The notes below the pieces were generated by a model. That model did no database searches and was not told the DNA's origin. It saw only the letters and a program-made list of their open reading frames with translations. The position numbers were made by a program, and so were the translations under genes. Shown piece by piece: positions 44,018 to 53,599 of a stretch of DNA of 64,000 nucleotides. This DNA comes from Chromohalobacter canadensis (lineage in GTDB: Bacteria; Pseudomonadota; Gammaproteobacteria; Pseudomonadales; Halomonadaceae), in the NCBI RefSeq assembly GCF_029544075.1, contig NZ_JAJQJH010000004.1, positions 1 through 64,000 on the forward strand, given 5' to 3'. Position 1 is the stretch's first letter; every line of letters starts with the position of its first letter.

Positions 44018-44037
44018 AGGCCGGCATTCGCCGGCCT
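44018..44037 (+). terminator. Terminator after the luciferase-like gene
   Basis: An 8-bp perfect stem AGGCCGGC/GCCGGCCT with an ATTC loop, preceded by AAAA and followed by CTCTCC. The identical 20-base hairpin recurs after gabD at 45769. Confidence 0.8.
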
Positions 44038-44215
44038 CTCCTCACCGTAAACCGTTCCCACGCCATCATCTAAAAGTACTGTGCACTCGGTTGCCGCATT
44101 GGTTACCCAAGCGTTCACTTGTAACGATAGCAATACATGATGGCGCTTGAGTATGCGCCACTCATGAGCGTAGCGTCATGATCGTTAGCGCATGTCTTTT
44201 TCAGGAGTATTGCTT

Positions 44216-45676
44216 ATGGAAGGCGATGAAAAAGCACTGATACGTGAGCAAGCCTTTGTCGGTGGCCGCTGGATCGATGCCCCCGATAATGGCCGTCAGG
44301 CAGTCAGTGACCCGGCTACCGAACAGGTGATAGGCCATGTGCCGGAACTGCAGTCCACCCATATCGAAGAGGCGATCGACACGGCGTCGCGCGCCTTCAT
44401 GGCATGGCGCAGCACGTCATGTGTCGAGCGCGCCGACAAACTGCTGGCGTGGTACGAAGGCATGCACGAGCATGCCGAAGCGCTTGCCCGGCTGATGACC
44501 CTGGAACAAGGCAAACCGCTCGCGGAAGCGCATGGCGAAGTCGACTATGCTGCGAGTTTCTTGCGCTGGTTCGCCGAGGAGGCGCGCCGCGGCACCGGCG
44601 AGACCATACCTCCAGAGGACCCCGCATTTGCGCTTGGCACGACCCGCCAACCGGTGGGCGTGGCCGCCATCATCACGCCGTGGAACTTCCCGCTGGCGAT
44701 GATCACGCGCAAGGTCGGGGCCGCCCTGGCGGCAGGCTGCACCACGCTGGTCAACCCTGCCAGTCAGACCCCATTCAGTGCCCTGGCCCTGGCTGTATTG
44801 GCCGAGCGCGCCGGGTTGACGAATGGCGAGTTCAATGTACTGACCTGCGCTGGCAAGCGCTTCTCCGAAAAAGTATGCGCCGATGATCGCGTGCGCGCCC
44901 TATCGTTCACCGGCTCCACCCAAGTAGGTCGACAGCTCTTGCGTCAGAGTGCGGATACGGTCAAGTGCACGGCGATGGAACTCGGCGGCAACGCACCGTT
45001 CATCGTCTGCGACGATGTCGACCTGGAGACCGCCGTCGACGGGGCGATCGCAGCCAAGTTCCAGACCAGCGGTCAGGACTGCGTCGCCGCCAACCGGATC
45101 TACGTGCACCGCTCCCTCTACGAAGACTTCATCAAGCGCTTCGCCGAACGCATGAATGCCATGGGCGTGGGTAACGGCTTCGATGAAGACAACGAGATCG
45201 GGCCGCTGATCAATCGCGACGCGGTCGATGAAGCCCACGCGCTGGTCGACGATGCAAGAAACAAAGGAGCGCGCATCATCGGTCGCGATCAAGGCGAGGC
45301 CCCCGGCGCCCATTTTTTCATGCCCACGCTGGTGGCCGACTTCACGACCGACATGCGTGTCTCCGTCGAGGAGGCGTTCGCCCCGGTGGCAACCATCCGT
45401 GCCTTCGATGACGACGATGAAGTCATCTCGGCCGCCAACGACACTATCTACGGTCTCGCTTCATACGTTTACACTCATGACGATGCCCGTATCCGCAAGT
45501 TCCTGCGCGAGCTGGAGTTTGGCATGGTCGGGGTGAATACCATGGACATCACCGGGCCACACGTCCCTTTCGGCGGCGTAAAGCAGTCGGGACTGGGCCG
45601 CGAAGGCGCCCATGCCGGCATGGAGGAATATCTGGAAACCCAGTATTACTGCATCGGCCCGCGCCCCAAGCGTTGA
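44216..45676 (+). CDS. gabD: Succinate-semialdehyde dehydrogenase (GabD type)
   Basis: A 486-residue aldehyde dehydrogenase closest in pattern to GabD. It has ITPWNFPLAMITRKVGAALAAGCT in the cofactor site, the catalytic Glu in MELGGNAPF, the catalytic Cys in SGQDCVAANRIYV and the C-terminal PFGGVKQSGLGREG. It would oxidise succinic (or glutaric) semialdehyde with NAD(P). The ATG at 44216 has AGGAG 8 bases upstream; the frame extends eight codons further without a site. It stands alone. A role in 4-aminobutyrate or lysine-derived glutarate semialdehyde breakdown is possible. Confidence 0.85.
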   Translation: MEGDEKALIREQAFVGGRWIDAPDNGRQAVSDPATEQVIGHVPELQSTHIEEAIDTASRAFMAWRSTSCVERADKLLAWYEGMHEHAEALARLMTLEQGKPLAEAHGEVDYAASFLRWFAEEARRGTGETIPPEDPAFALGTTRQPVGVAAIITPWNFPLAMITRKVGAALAAGCTTLVNPASQTPFSALALAVLAERAGLTNGEFNVLTCAGKRFSEKVCADDRVRALSFTGSTQVGRQLLRQSADTVKCTAMELGGNAPFIVCDDVDLETAVDGAIAAKFQTSGQDCVAANRIYVHRSLYEDFIKRFAERMNAMGVGNGFDEDNEIGPLINRDAVDEAHALVDDARNKGARIIGRDQGEAPGAHFFMPTLVADFTTDMRVSVEEAFAPVATIRAFDDDDEVISAANDTIYGLASYVYTHDDARIRKFLRELEFGMVGVNTMDITGPHVPFGGVKQSGLGREGAHAGMEEYLETQYYCIGPRPKR

Positions 45677-45764
45677 CCGCCGTACTGCAAACAGCTGAGA
45701 CGACCATGCGGATCGACCTCATGGCCCAACCATCCACCGCATCGCCGCCATGCCTATGAAATGC

Positions 45765-45792
45765 AAGAAGGCCGGCATTCGCCGGCCTTCTT
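45765..45792. terminator. Bidirectional terminator between gabD and tal
   Basis: A 12-bp perfect stem AAGAAGGCCGGC/GCCGGCCTTCTT with an ATTC loop, T-rich on both flanks when read outward. It ends the convergent gabD and tal transcripts. Confidence 0.88.
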
Positions 45793-45816
45793 GCGTTCAT
45801 GCAGCACGATGGCGCG

Positions 45817-46767
45817 TCACCCCAGGCGCGCGGCGAGCTTCTCTTCGAGAGTCGCCTGGTCGTCGGCGAAACGGCGAATGCCTTCGGCGAGCTTCTCGGT
45901 CGCCATGGCATCCTGATTGAGCCCCCAGCGGAACTCGGCTTCATCGATTGGCGCGAGGCGCTCGCTGGCGTCCCCGACATCGCTGATCTTGCGTTCGATG
46001 TCGCCTTCCTGGCTCTCGAGCTCCTCAAGCAGCGCCGGTGAAATGGTCAGGCGGTTGCAGCCAGCCAAGCCCAGGATTTGGCCCTGGGTGCGGAAGCTGG
46101 CGCCCATGACCACCGTGTCGTAACGATAACGGCTGGCGATATCGCATACCTCACGCACGAACACCACGCCCGGATCTTCCTCCGGCGCGTACTCCTGCCC
46201 GGTTTTCTGCTTGTACCAGTCGGTGACGCGGCCCACGAAGGGCGAGATGAGATACACCCCGGCGTCGAAACAGGCACGGGCCTGCGCCTTGGAGAACAAC
46301 AGCGTCAGGTTGCACTGAATGCCTTCTTTCTCGAGCTGTTCGGCAGCGCGGATGCCCTCCCAAGTGGAGGCCAGCTTGATCAGCACGCGTTCACGACCGA
46401 CCCCGTGCTGCTCGTAAAGCTCGATGAGACGATGCGCCTTCTTGATGCTCGCCTCGCGATCGAAGGACAGCTTGGCAGCCACTTCCGTGGACACGCGCCC
46501 CGGAATCAGTTGCGTGATCTCGCTACCAATGGCGACGGATAAACGATCCACCGCTTCGTCGACACGGGCTTGGGGATCGGCGATATCAGTCTTGACCTGC
46601 GCTAGCGTCTCGTCGATCAACGTTTGATAGCCGGGCAGCTCGAAAGCCTTGAGGATCAGTGAAGGATTGGTCGTGGCATCGTGCGGCTGATAGCGCTTGA
46701 TCGCCTCGAGATCGCCGGTATCGGCGACCACCATCGAAAGTTGCTTGAGAGCCTCGAGTTGCGTCAT
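45817..46767 (-). CDS. tal: Transaldolase
   Basis: A 316-residue class I transaldolase of the TalB type. It moves a dihydroxyacetone unit between sugar phosphates in the pentose phosphate pathway. Visible are [10 protein letters not shown] near residues 29-38, the Schiff-base Lys131 in [14 protein letters not shown] and the [17 protein letters not shown] segment. The gene follows xylB by 39 bp on the same strand. It is probably the last gene of the polyol operon, providing the link from xylulose 5-phosphate back to hexose phosphates. Confidence 0.95.
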   Translation of the reverse strand: MTQLEALKQLSMVVADTGDLEAIKRYQPHDATTNPSLILKAFELPGYQTLIDETLAQVKTDIADPQARVDEAVDRLSVAIGSEITQLIPGRVSTEVAAKLSFDREASIKKAHRLIELYEQHGVGRERVLIKLASTWEGIRAAEQLEKEGIQCNLTLLFSKAQARACFDAGVYLISPFVGRVTDWYKQKTGQEYAPEEDPGVVFVREVCDIASRYRYDTVVMGASFRTQGQILGLAGCNRLTISPALLEELESQEGDIERKISDVGDASERLAPIDEAEFRWGLNQDAMATEKLAEGIRRFADDQATLEEKLAARLG

Positions 46768-46806
46768 GGCAAATGTCCTGTAACGAAAAGGGTCATGGGT
46801 CGCGTC

Positions 46807-48303
46807 TCATGGCGCGACGTCGTAGCGTTCGGCCAGCGCCTGACGGTAACGCTGGTAAAGTTCCTGATAACGGCGCACCGGTTCGCCACGCGGGCGGGTG
46901 AGGGTGTCGAGATCCACCTCGACGAGACGCTCGGTCAGTGCCGCCAGTGACTCGCCCCGCCCACGCGTCTGGGTATCGCACCAGGCAGCCTGAATCGCCC
47001 CGCCCAGAGCGGCAGCTTCGGTAATACGTGGACAGATCACGTCGACATCCAGCACATCAGCGACGATTTGGCGCCAGACGGCACTCTTGGCGCCACCGCC
47101 GACCAGACGGACCTGGCTAGCCTGCGATGCCAGCTCGCCCAAGCGTTCGAACCCATAGCGTAGCCCGAACGTCGTCCCTTCGACTACCGCGCGACAGAGA
47201 TTGTCCGCGGTCGTGTTGAGGCTCGTCATGCCCTCGAAGCTGGCGGTGGCGTGCGGCAGTGCCGGCACACGCTCGCCATTGAAGAACGGCAAGGCCATGA
47301 CGCCCTCGGCGCCCAGCGGCGCTCTGGCCACTCGTTCTCCGAAGGTCACCAGATCGAAACCGAACAGCTCACGGACCTTGGTCGTCGCCGAGGTCACGTT
47401 CATGGTGCAGATAAGCGGTAGCCAGCCCCCGTGGCTGGCGCAGAAATTGGCGACCTGGGCGTCCTCGGCCTCCATCGGTTCGGACGAATGAGCGTACACG
47501 GTCCCCGAGGTGCCCAGGCTCAGGGTAACCATGCCGGGCGCGATGTTGCCGGTACCGATCGCCGCCATCATATTGTCGCCGCCGCCACTGGACACCAGTA
47601 CGTCATCGCCGAGGCCCAGCAGGCGCGCAACTTCAGGGCGTACCGTGCCCACTGGGGCGTGAGAGTCGACCAAACGCGGCAGCACCGCCTCCGGCGAGAG
47701 TTCGGGCGCCATGATTTGGAACACATCATGACGCCAGCTACGCGTGCGGGTATCGAAGTATCCGGTGCCGGAGGCATCGCCGCACTCGGCAACGCGCTCG
47801 CCGGTCAGCCAGAAGTTCAGGTAATCATGGGGTAACAGCAACGTGGCGATACGTCGGTAGGCATCTGGATGCGTATCGCGCAACCAGGCGACTTTCGAGG
47901 CCGTATAGCCGGTTTGAAGCACCAACCCCAGCTTGTCCAGGCAGCCTTCTCGACCGCCCAAGCGCTCGATCAACGCCTCGTTGTGAAGCGCCGTTTCGGT
48001 ATCGCACCACAATTTCGCGGGATGCAGCGGTTGCCCGTCCACGTCCAGCGCGACCATGCCGTGCTGCTGTCCCGAGACACCGATGGCGCGAATGTCGCGC
48101 GCCTGGATCCCGGCCTCGCTCACCGCCTCATGGAACGCCTCGGTCAAGGCTGCGATCCACTCACTCACGTCCTGTTCACGCTTGCCGTTATCGCCTTCGA
48201 TCAAATGATGCGGACGACTCGCCTCTCCCAGAATCGCCGCATGCTCGATATCCACCATCACGACCTTAGTGCTCTGCGTTCCACAATCCACGCCAACGTA
48301 CAT
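46807..48303 (-). CDS. xylB: Xylulokinase
   Basis: A 498-residue FGGY-family sugar kinase. The N-terminal phosphate loop VGVDCGTQSTKVVMVD is followed by GVSGQQHGMVALD, which is typical of xylulokinase, the catalytic Asp in CGDASGTGYFD, and the C-terminal ATP motif LVGGGAKSAVWRQI. It would phosphorylate D-xylulose formed from D-arabitol (or xylitol) by the neighbouring dehydrogenases. It lies 69 bp after mtlK on the same strand. Confidence 0.95.
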   Translation of the reverse strand: MYVGVDCGTQSTKVVMVDIEHAAILGEASRPHHLIEGDNGKREQDVSEWIAALTEAFHEAVSEAGIQARDIRAIGVSGQQHGMVALDVDGQPLHPAKLWCDTETALHNEALIERLGGREGCLDKLGLVLQTGYTASKVAWLRDTHPDAYRRIATLLLPHDYLNFWLTGERVAECGDASGTGYFDTRTRSWRHDVFQIMAPELSPEAVLPRLVDSHAPVGTVRPEVARLLGLGDDVLVSSGGGDNMMAAIGTGNIAPGMVTLSLGTSGTVYAHSSEPMEAEDAQVANFCASHGGWLPLICTMNVTSATTKVRELFGFDLVTFGERVARAPLGAEGVMALPFFNGERVPALPHATASFEGMTSLNTTADNLCRAVVEGTTFGLRYGFERLGELASQASQVRLVGGGAKSAVWRQIVADVLDVDVICPRITEAAALGGAIQAAWCDTQTRGRGESLAALTERLVEVDLDTLTRPRGEPVRRYQELYQRYRQALAERYDVAP

Positions 48304-48372
48304 GCTCTCTCCTTCGGCTGCAGCGCATTCCCCGACTATGACGGGGTATCGAGTATCTGACCTTTGGCCACG

Positions 48373-49857
48373 TTACGACATACGACCCTCGACCAAGGCA
48401 TGCAATGTCGCGCGTGCTCCATCTGCATGCAAGGAGGCAAGCGCCTGAAGATAAGCGTCGCGGAAACGTGTCTCTTTCGCCAGGTCGCCGAACAAGGCGT
48501 GCTGTTCAATGAACGCTGCTGGGTAGTTGCGATTGTCGCCGGCGACCGTCATCAAGCGCTCCTTGAGCCGGTCGACCACCTCGATGGGTTCGCCCTGCTC
48601 GTCGACGCCCTCGGCGTAACGCGCCCAACTGGCGACCACGGCGGCACTGCGGTGAATATCGCCACCGCGCGCGAGCTGCTCGCGAATCACCGGCAGCAAC
48701 CATTTGGGGATGCGGTCGGAACTCTCGGCACATAGACGTGCCAGGGTGTCCTTGATCTCGGGGTTGGCGAAACGCTCGATCAGTGTCTGCCGGTAGTCGG
48801 CCAGATCGACGCCCGGTACCGGTGATAGCGTCGGCGTGGCCTCGAGTCGCATGTAATCGAGCAGGAACTCGACGAACAGCGGGTCCTGGCACACTTCGTG
48901 GGCATAGCGGTAGCCGGCGAGATAGCCGAAGTAGGTCAACGCCTGATGGCTGGCGTTGAGCAGGCGCAGTTTCATCAGTTCATAGGGCACGACATCCTCG
49001 ACCATCTGCACGCCGACCCATTCGTAGGGCGGGCGGCCGAGCGCGAAATGGTCCTCGAGCACCCATTGGGTGAACGGTTCGCAGACCACCGGCCACTGGT
49101 CCTCCACCCCGAAGCGTTCCGCCAGCGCCTGGCAATCGGCCGGGGTCGTCACCGGCGTGATGCGATCGACCATGGCGTTGGGGAAGCTGACCTCGGCTTC
49201 CAACCAGGCGCCCAATTCGGCGTCCAGGGCCCGGGCGTGGGCGGTGAACATCTTGCGGGCGACATCGCCATTGCCTTCGATGTTGTCGCACGACATCACC
49301 GTGAACGGTGCGATGCCCCGTTCGCGCCGCCGCTGGAGCGCCGCGATGACCAGCCCGAAGGTCGTACGTGGCGCCTGAGGCGAGGCCAGGTCATGGCGCA
49401 CGTCGGGGGTCGCGAGATCGTATTCGCCGTTGGCGGGGTCGATGTTGTAGCCCCCTTCGGTGACCGTCAGGGAGACGATGCGAATCGCGGGATCGCTCAT
49501 GGCCTCGATGACCGCCTCGGGATCGTCGGGCGCGAAGAGGTAATCGATGAGCGAGCCGATCACCCGCGGCTCGTAGCGGCCATCGGGGTGCTTGACCACC
49601 AGCGTGTAGAGATGATCCTGTGCGGCCAGGGCATCGCGCATGCGCGTATCGCCGGGCATGACACCGACCCCGACGATGGCCCAGTCGAGCGCCTCGCCCC
49701 GATTCATCAGCGCATCGAGATACATCGCCTGATGAGCGCGATGAAATCCGCCCACGCCGATATGGACGATGCCCGGGGTGAGCTGCGAGCGGTCATAGCT
49801 CGGCGTGGCGACGGCGGCGTCGAGACGCGCCAGGGTAGCGTTGGTCAGTTCAGTCAT
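48373..49857 (-). CDS. mtlK: Mannitol/arabitol 2-dehydrogenase (polyol dehydrogenase family)
   Basis: A 494-residue long-chain polyol dehydrogenase. The Rossmann motif IVHIGVGGFHRAHQA is near residue 30. The TVTEGGY motif, SCDNIEGNG and the catalytic ELMKLRLLNASHQALTYFGYLAGY (Lys, Asn, His) are intact. Such enzymes oxidise D-mannitol to fructose and often D-arabitol to xylulose and D-sorbitol to fructose. The start at 49857 has AAGGAG upstream and overlaps the preceding kinase gene by 8 bases. A fructuronate or tagaturonate reductase role is less likely given the neighbours. Confidence 0.9.
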   Translation of the reverse strand: MTELTNATLARLDAAVATPSYDRSQLTPGIVHIGVGGFHRAHQAMYLDALMNRGEALDWAIVGVGVMPGDTRMRDALAAQDHLYTLVVKHPDGRYEPRVIGSLIDYLFAPDDPEAVIEAMSDPAIRIVSLTVTEGGYNIDPANGEYDLATPDVRHDLASPQAPRTTFGLVIAALQRRRERGIAPFTVMSCDNIEGNGDVARKMFTAHARALDAELGAWLEAEVSFPNAMVDRITPVTTPADCQALAERFGVEDQWPVVCEPFTQWVLEDHFALGRPPYEWVGVQMVEDVVPYELMKLRLLNASHQALTYFGYLAGYRYAHEVCQDPLFVEFLLDYMRLEATPTLSPVPGVDLADYRQTLIERFANPEIKDTLARLCAESSDRIPKWLLPVIREQLARGGDIHRSAAVVASWARYAEGVDEQGEPIEVVDRLKERLMTVAGDNRNYPAAFIEQHALFGDLAKETRFRDAYLQALASLHADGARATLHALVEGRMS

Positions 49858-50563
49858 GGGAAGACTCCTTGGGGCCGAGCGAGTGTCGAATAGCAGCGTG
49901 AAATTGCCAGCGCCAGTCCGGCGCCGCCGAGCGATCGTTGACCAACCGTGCGTTGAGCATGTCCTTGTCATGGGTGCGTGCCCGCGCGCCGGCCGGGTCC
50001 TGCCCCATGTCTCGCCAGCGGCACAGCAGACGCTCGACCAGCACGCTATCGGGCACGTCGATGAACACCGACAGGTCGAACAAGGCTTGCAGCTCGCGCC
50101 AGGGCGGAGCGTCCAGCAACAGGTAATTGCCCTCGACCAGCACCAGGCGATGCTCGGGCAGGATCAGGCGGCCGCCGGCGCGTGCCAGGTCGAGCGGGCG
50201 ATCGAACACCGGTACGGCCACCGCGCCGTCGTCGCGACGCAGACGTGTCAGGTCGCTCAGCAGCCCCGCGACATCGAAGGTTTCCGGCGCGCCCTTGATG
50301 TCCAGCCGGCCCTGGGGCGCGAGCACCGCGTTGTCGAAGTGATACCCGTCCATGGGGACGATGGCCGCCACACCCGGCTGCAGGACATTGAGCCGCTCGC
50401 AGAGCCGCTGGGTGAGCGTCGACTTGCCCGCCGCCGGCGGGCCGGCGATGGCCACCAGGGTGCGACGCTCCGGCGAGGCATGCGTCAGCAACCGCTCGGC
50501 CATGGCCTCGAGCGTCGGCGTCATCATGAGCGCGTCATCGGCGTTGGCAAAGGTGTCCGTCAT
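49850..50563 (-). CDS. P-loop sugar/nucleoside kinase (uridine-kinase-like, FrcK/YggC type)
   Basis: A 237-residue P-loop kinase. Walker A is AGPPAAGKSTLTQRL near residues 40-54, followed by VPMDGYHFDN, typical of the uridine kinase/phosphoribulokinase group, and VLVEGNYLLLDAPPW (Walker B-like). Homologues of this type occur in sugar and sugar-alcohol operons and are thought to phosphorylate a ketose such as fructose. That would suit the fructose produced by MtlK and SmoS here. It overlaps mtlK by 8 bases. The true substrate is inferred. Confidence 0.82.
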   Translation of the reverse strand: MTDTFANADDALMMTPTLEAMAERLLTHASPERRTLVAIAGPPAAGKSTLTQRLCERLNVLQPGVAAIVPMDGYHFDNAVLAPQGRLDIKGAPETFDVAGLLSDLTRLRRDDGAVAVPVFDRPLDLARAGGRLILPEHRLVLVEGNYLLLDAPPWRELQALFDLSVFIDVPDSVLVERLLCRWRDMGQDPAGARARTHDKDMLNARLVNDRSAAPDWRWQFHAAIRHSLGPKESSHD

Positions 50564-50578
50564 GGCTCCCGTCCCTCG

Positions 50579-51328
50579 TCAGCACGCGGTATAACCGCCG
50601 TCCACCCGCAGGTCGGCGCCGTTGATCATCGCCGACTCGCGGGCAGCCAGGAACAATATGCTGTCGGCGATCTCGTCGGGGGTGGCGAAACGCCGGGTGG
50701 GAATCAGCGCCTTCATGCGCTCGCCCTTCTCCCCGGCCCAGCCGTAGCGTCCCAATTCGGTGTCGACCACCGTCGGCGACACCGCGTTGGCGGTCACTCC
50801 GTACGGCCCCCATTCCAGCGCCAGGGTACGCGTCAGCCCCAGCACGCCGGACTTGCTGGCACAGTAGGCCAGGTGCCCTTCCAGGCCGACGCTGGCCGCC
50901 TGCGAGGCAAGATTGACGATGCGTCCGTAGCCGCGCTCGCGCATGCGCCGTCCCACCGCGCGACAACACAGGAACACGCCGCGCAGGTTGACCGCCTGGG
51001 TGGCATCCCAGAGCGTGGCCTCCATCGACTCGGCGGGCGCCAGCGGGCCGATGCCGGCATTGTTGACCAGCACGTCGATGTGGCCGAAGCGCTCGATGGC
51101 CTGCGTGACCATCGCCTCGACGGCATCTTCCTCGCTGACATCGAGCACCGCGGCCAGGTGGGTGTCGCCGAGTGCCCGGGCGACCGCCTCGACCGCCTCG
51201 CTGCGGTCGGCCAGCACCAGATGGGCGCCGCCTGCCGCGAACCGCTCGGCGAGCTGTTTGCCGATGCCGTTGGCCGCCCCGGTGATCAACACCACGCTAC
51301 CGCTGAAATCGAAGTGCAGTTGACGCAT
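50579..51328 (-). CDS. Short-chain dehydrogenase/reductase, polyol-type
   Basis: A 249-residue classical SDR. It has the cofactor motif TGAANGIGKQLAERF, LVNNAGIG, and the catalytic Ser and Tyr-x3-Lys (LASQAASVGLEGHLAYCASKSG). The Asp at the end of the second strand (LVLADRSE) indicates NAD rather than NADP. The start at 51328 is preceded by GGGAG; the upstream 40 codons of the frame are not SDR-like. It resembles the GolD/D-threitol dehydrogenase-type enzymes of sugar-alcohol operons. It likely oxidises a polyol different from that of the SmoS-type enzyme. Confidence 0.83.
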   Translation of the reverse strand: MRQLHFDFSGSVVLITGAANGIGKQLAERFAAGGAHLVLADRSEAVEAVARALGDTHLAAVLDVSEEDAVEAMVTQAIERFGHIDVLVNNAGIGPLAPAESMEATLWDATQAVNLRGVFLCCRAVGRRMRERGYGRIVNLASQAASVGLEGHLAYCASKSGVLGLTRTLALEWGPYGVTANAVSPTVVDTELGRYGWAGEKGERMKALIPTRRFATPDEIADSILFLAARESAMINGADLRVDGGYTAC

Positions 51329-51345
51329 CGCCTCGCTCCCGCCGT

Positions 51346-52629
51346 TCAACGTGATTCGGGCAGGCAGGCCCGGGCATAGGCCGCGAGCACCTGCTGGATG
51401 TGCTGGCGCACCAGCGCGCGAGGCTCGGCCGCCAGGCGCCCCTCGCAAACCGCCCGATAGCCGTCGGGCAGATATTGGCTGATCAGGGTCGGTGGCATCG
51501 GTCGGCGGCTCAGCGTGTCGAACAGCGCCTCGACGTTCGCCGCCACCTCCGGCCGCGTCCAGTAATAACGGATCCGATCGCTCAGGCTGTAGCGACGCGC
51601 GAAGCGTTGCTGTTCGGCATCGCCCTCGTAATAGGCCTGCCAGTAGCGGGGGTCGTCACGCATCGCCTGTTCGAGACTGGCACCGAGCGGCGGTGCGTCG
51701 ATGCCCGGCGCCTCGGTGGCGATGGCCTCGAGCGCGAACAACGCCTCGCGCAACGCAAAGGTCAGCGCCGGCCCGACCTTGAGAATCGCGAAGTGGCCGG
51801 CCACCAGCTCGGCATAGGCGGCGGGCGTCTGATAATCGGTGGAGTGCGCCTCGAAGACGATGTTCGGCCAGGCGGCGATGGCGCGGCTCAACGCGCGCGC
51901 CTCGTCCGGCACGAAGTCGACCACCTCGCTGTGACCGAACTCGACCCCTGGCTGGACGACCACGCCGCGCACCCGGGCCCAGGCATCCGCCAGCCCTTGA
52001 GTCTCGAACACGTCGCGATGAGTGGCGAGGGTACGTGCCAGGTCGTCGGTGGTGGTCACCGCCACGCCGTCGAGGTGTTCGTGGGCACCGCCCGGGGTGG
52101 GCACTTCGGTGCCGATCACGTAGCGCAGCTCGCCGCAGCGATCGCCGACGGCCTGCTCCGCGGCATGGCATAGCCGCGCGGCACGTGCCGCGACCTGCGC
52201 GTCATCGAGTGCCGCCGGATCGTCGGCGCAAGGCATGCTGGCGTCCAGGTGCAGCTTGGTGAAGCCCGCTGCGGCGTAGGCCGCGACCAGTGCCTCGGCC
52301 TTGGCCATCGCCGTCTCGGCGGGCTGATCCTGCCACGGCGAGGGGCCCAGATGATCCCCGCCCAGAATCAAGCGCCCGGCATCGAACCCGCATTCCTCGG
52401 CGATCGCCGCGACCCGATCACGGAAGTCGGCCGGCGTCTGGCCGGTATAGCCGCCCTCCTGATTGACCTGGTTGCAGGTCGCCTCGATCAGCAGCGGCGA
52501 GCCATCCTCGAGTGCCTGGTGAAACGCCGCCTCGAGCACCAGCGGATGCGCCGAGCATACCGAGTAGATGCCGCGTCGGCTGCCTTCGCGGTTGGCCGTG
52601 ACGATAGGGTCGAGCAGATGATCGCTCAT
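51346..52629 (-). CDS. GatZ/KbaZ-like protein, probable D-tagatose-6-phosphate 4-epimerase
   Basis: A 427-residue member of the GatZ/KbaZ family. The pattern includes IYSVCSAHPLVLEAAFHQALEDG, LIEATCNQVNQEGGYTGQTPADF, LGGDHLGPSPWQ and IVFEAHSTDYQTPAAY. In enterics GatZ is a non-catalytic partner of the GatY aldolase. Here no GatY gene is present, but a PfkB kinase overlaps its start by four bases. Stand-alone homologues in Agrobacterium were reported as tagatose-6-phosphate 4-epimerases, which would give fructose 6-phosphate. The start at 52629 has GGAGG upstream. Confidence 0.85.
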   Translation of the reverse strand: MSDHLLDPIVTANREGSRRGIYSVCSAHPLVLEAAFHQALEDGSPLLIEATCNQVNQEGGYTGQTPADFRDRVAAIAEECGFDAGRLILGGDHLGPSPWQDQPAETAMAKAEALVAAYAAAGFTKLHLDASMPCADDPAALDDAQVAARAARLCHAAEQAVGDRCGELRYVIGTEVPTPGGAHEHLDGVAVTTTDDLARTLATHRDVFETQGLADAWARVRGVVVQPGVEFGHSEVVDFVPDEARALSRAIAAWPNIVFEAHSTDYQTPAAYAELVAGHFAILKVGPALTFALREALFALEAIATEAPGIDAPPLGASLEQAMRDDPRYWQAYYEGDAEQQRFARRYSLSDRIRYYWTRPEVAANVEALFDTLSRRPMPPTLISQYLPDGYRAVCEGRLAAEPRALVRQHIQQVLAAYARACLPESR

Positions 52630-53597
52630 CGGGCACCTCCGTGGGATGCAATCAGGGCGTCGAGGGTGGCGCGGTCGCTGCACCCCTCCATGGGACCGAC
52701 ACGCGTCACCGCGTGGGCACCGGCGGCGCTGGCCAGCTGCAGGGCACGCTCGAGCGGCTCGCCCGCCGCCAGCGCGGCCATCAGGGCGCCTCCGAAACAG
52801 TCGCCGGCTCCGGTGGGGTCGCGCTCATCGACGGGATACGCCGCCACGCGTCGGGGCGCGTGACCCGACGTGAAGGCCTCGCTGCCGCGCGCGGCACGCT
52901 TGAGCACCACCAGCGACATGCGCCGTTCGTCGAGCAGTCTCGCCACGGTCTCGGCCTCCGGCTCGCCATGGCTGAGCCAGGCAAGGTCCGCTTCGCTGGG
53001 CAGGAAGACATCGCAATCGTCGATGCGCGTCAGCACCGCCGCCCGGGTCGCCGGGTCGGCCATCAATTCGGCACGAATATTGGGGTCGAAACTGATCCGG
53101 CCACCACGCGCGCGAACCCGTGTAGCCAGCCGATCGATCAGTGCGATGGCCGCGGGTGAAGACAGCGACGAGCCCATCACATGCAGATACCGGCAATCCG
53201 CCAGTCGTTCGAGCCCGGCATCGTCGACGTCGAGACGCGCCGCTGCGCTGTGCGTCAGGTTGAAGATGAAGTCGCGGTCGCCGTCGTCGCGATAACGCAC
53301 GAAGGCGGTGCCGGTGGGATACTCGGCATCGCGCCCCACCGCAGCGGTATCGATCCCGTCGGCGGTCAGCCGATCCAGGATCAGGTCGCCGAAGCCATCG
53401 CTGCCCACGCAGCCGGCATAGGCGACCCGCGCCCCCATGCGCGCCGCCTGGGAGGCGAAGATCGCCGGCGCACCGCTGGGAAACGGCCCCTGGAAACGTC
53501 CCGGCACGTCGAAACGCTGGCCGGGTCGCTCGGCGACGAATTCGGCGAGCAGCTCGCCGGCGGTGACGATATCGAAGTGAGGCAGTTCTGCGCTCAT
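52626..53597 (-). CDS. PfkB-family sugar kinase, probable tagatose/ketose kinase
   Basis: A 323-residue ribokinase-type kinase. The N-terminal substrate region TAGELLAEFVAERPGQ, GPFPSGAPAIFASQAARMGARVAYAGCVGSDGFG, and the C-terminal catalytic motif DPTGAGDCFGGALMAAL with its Asp base are complete. It would phosphorylate a ketose at C-6 (or C-1). Its gene starts 2 bp after the SmoS-type gene and overlaps the GatZ-like gene, so tagatose is the favoured substrate. Fructose or 2-keto-3-deoxygluconate remain possible. Confidence 0.87.
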   Translation of the reverse strand: MSAELPHFDIVTAGELLAEFVAERPGQRFDVPGRFQGPFPSGAPAIFASQAARMGARVAYAGCVGSDGFGDLILDRLTADGIDTAAVGRDAEYPTGTAFVRYRDDGDRDFIFNLTHSAAARLDVDDAGLERLADCRYLHVMGSSLSSPAAIALIDRLATRVRARGGRISFDPNIRAELMADPATRAAVLTRIDDCDVFLPSEADLAWLSHGEPEAETVARLLDERRMSLVVLKRAARGSEAFTSGHAPRRVAAYPVDERDPTGAGDCFGGALMAALAAGEPLERALQLASAAGAHAVTRVGPMEGCSDRATLDALIASHGGAR

Positions 53598-53599
53598 GA

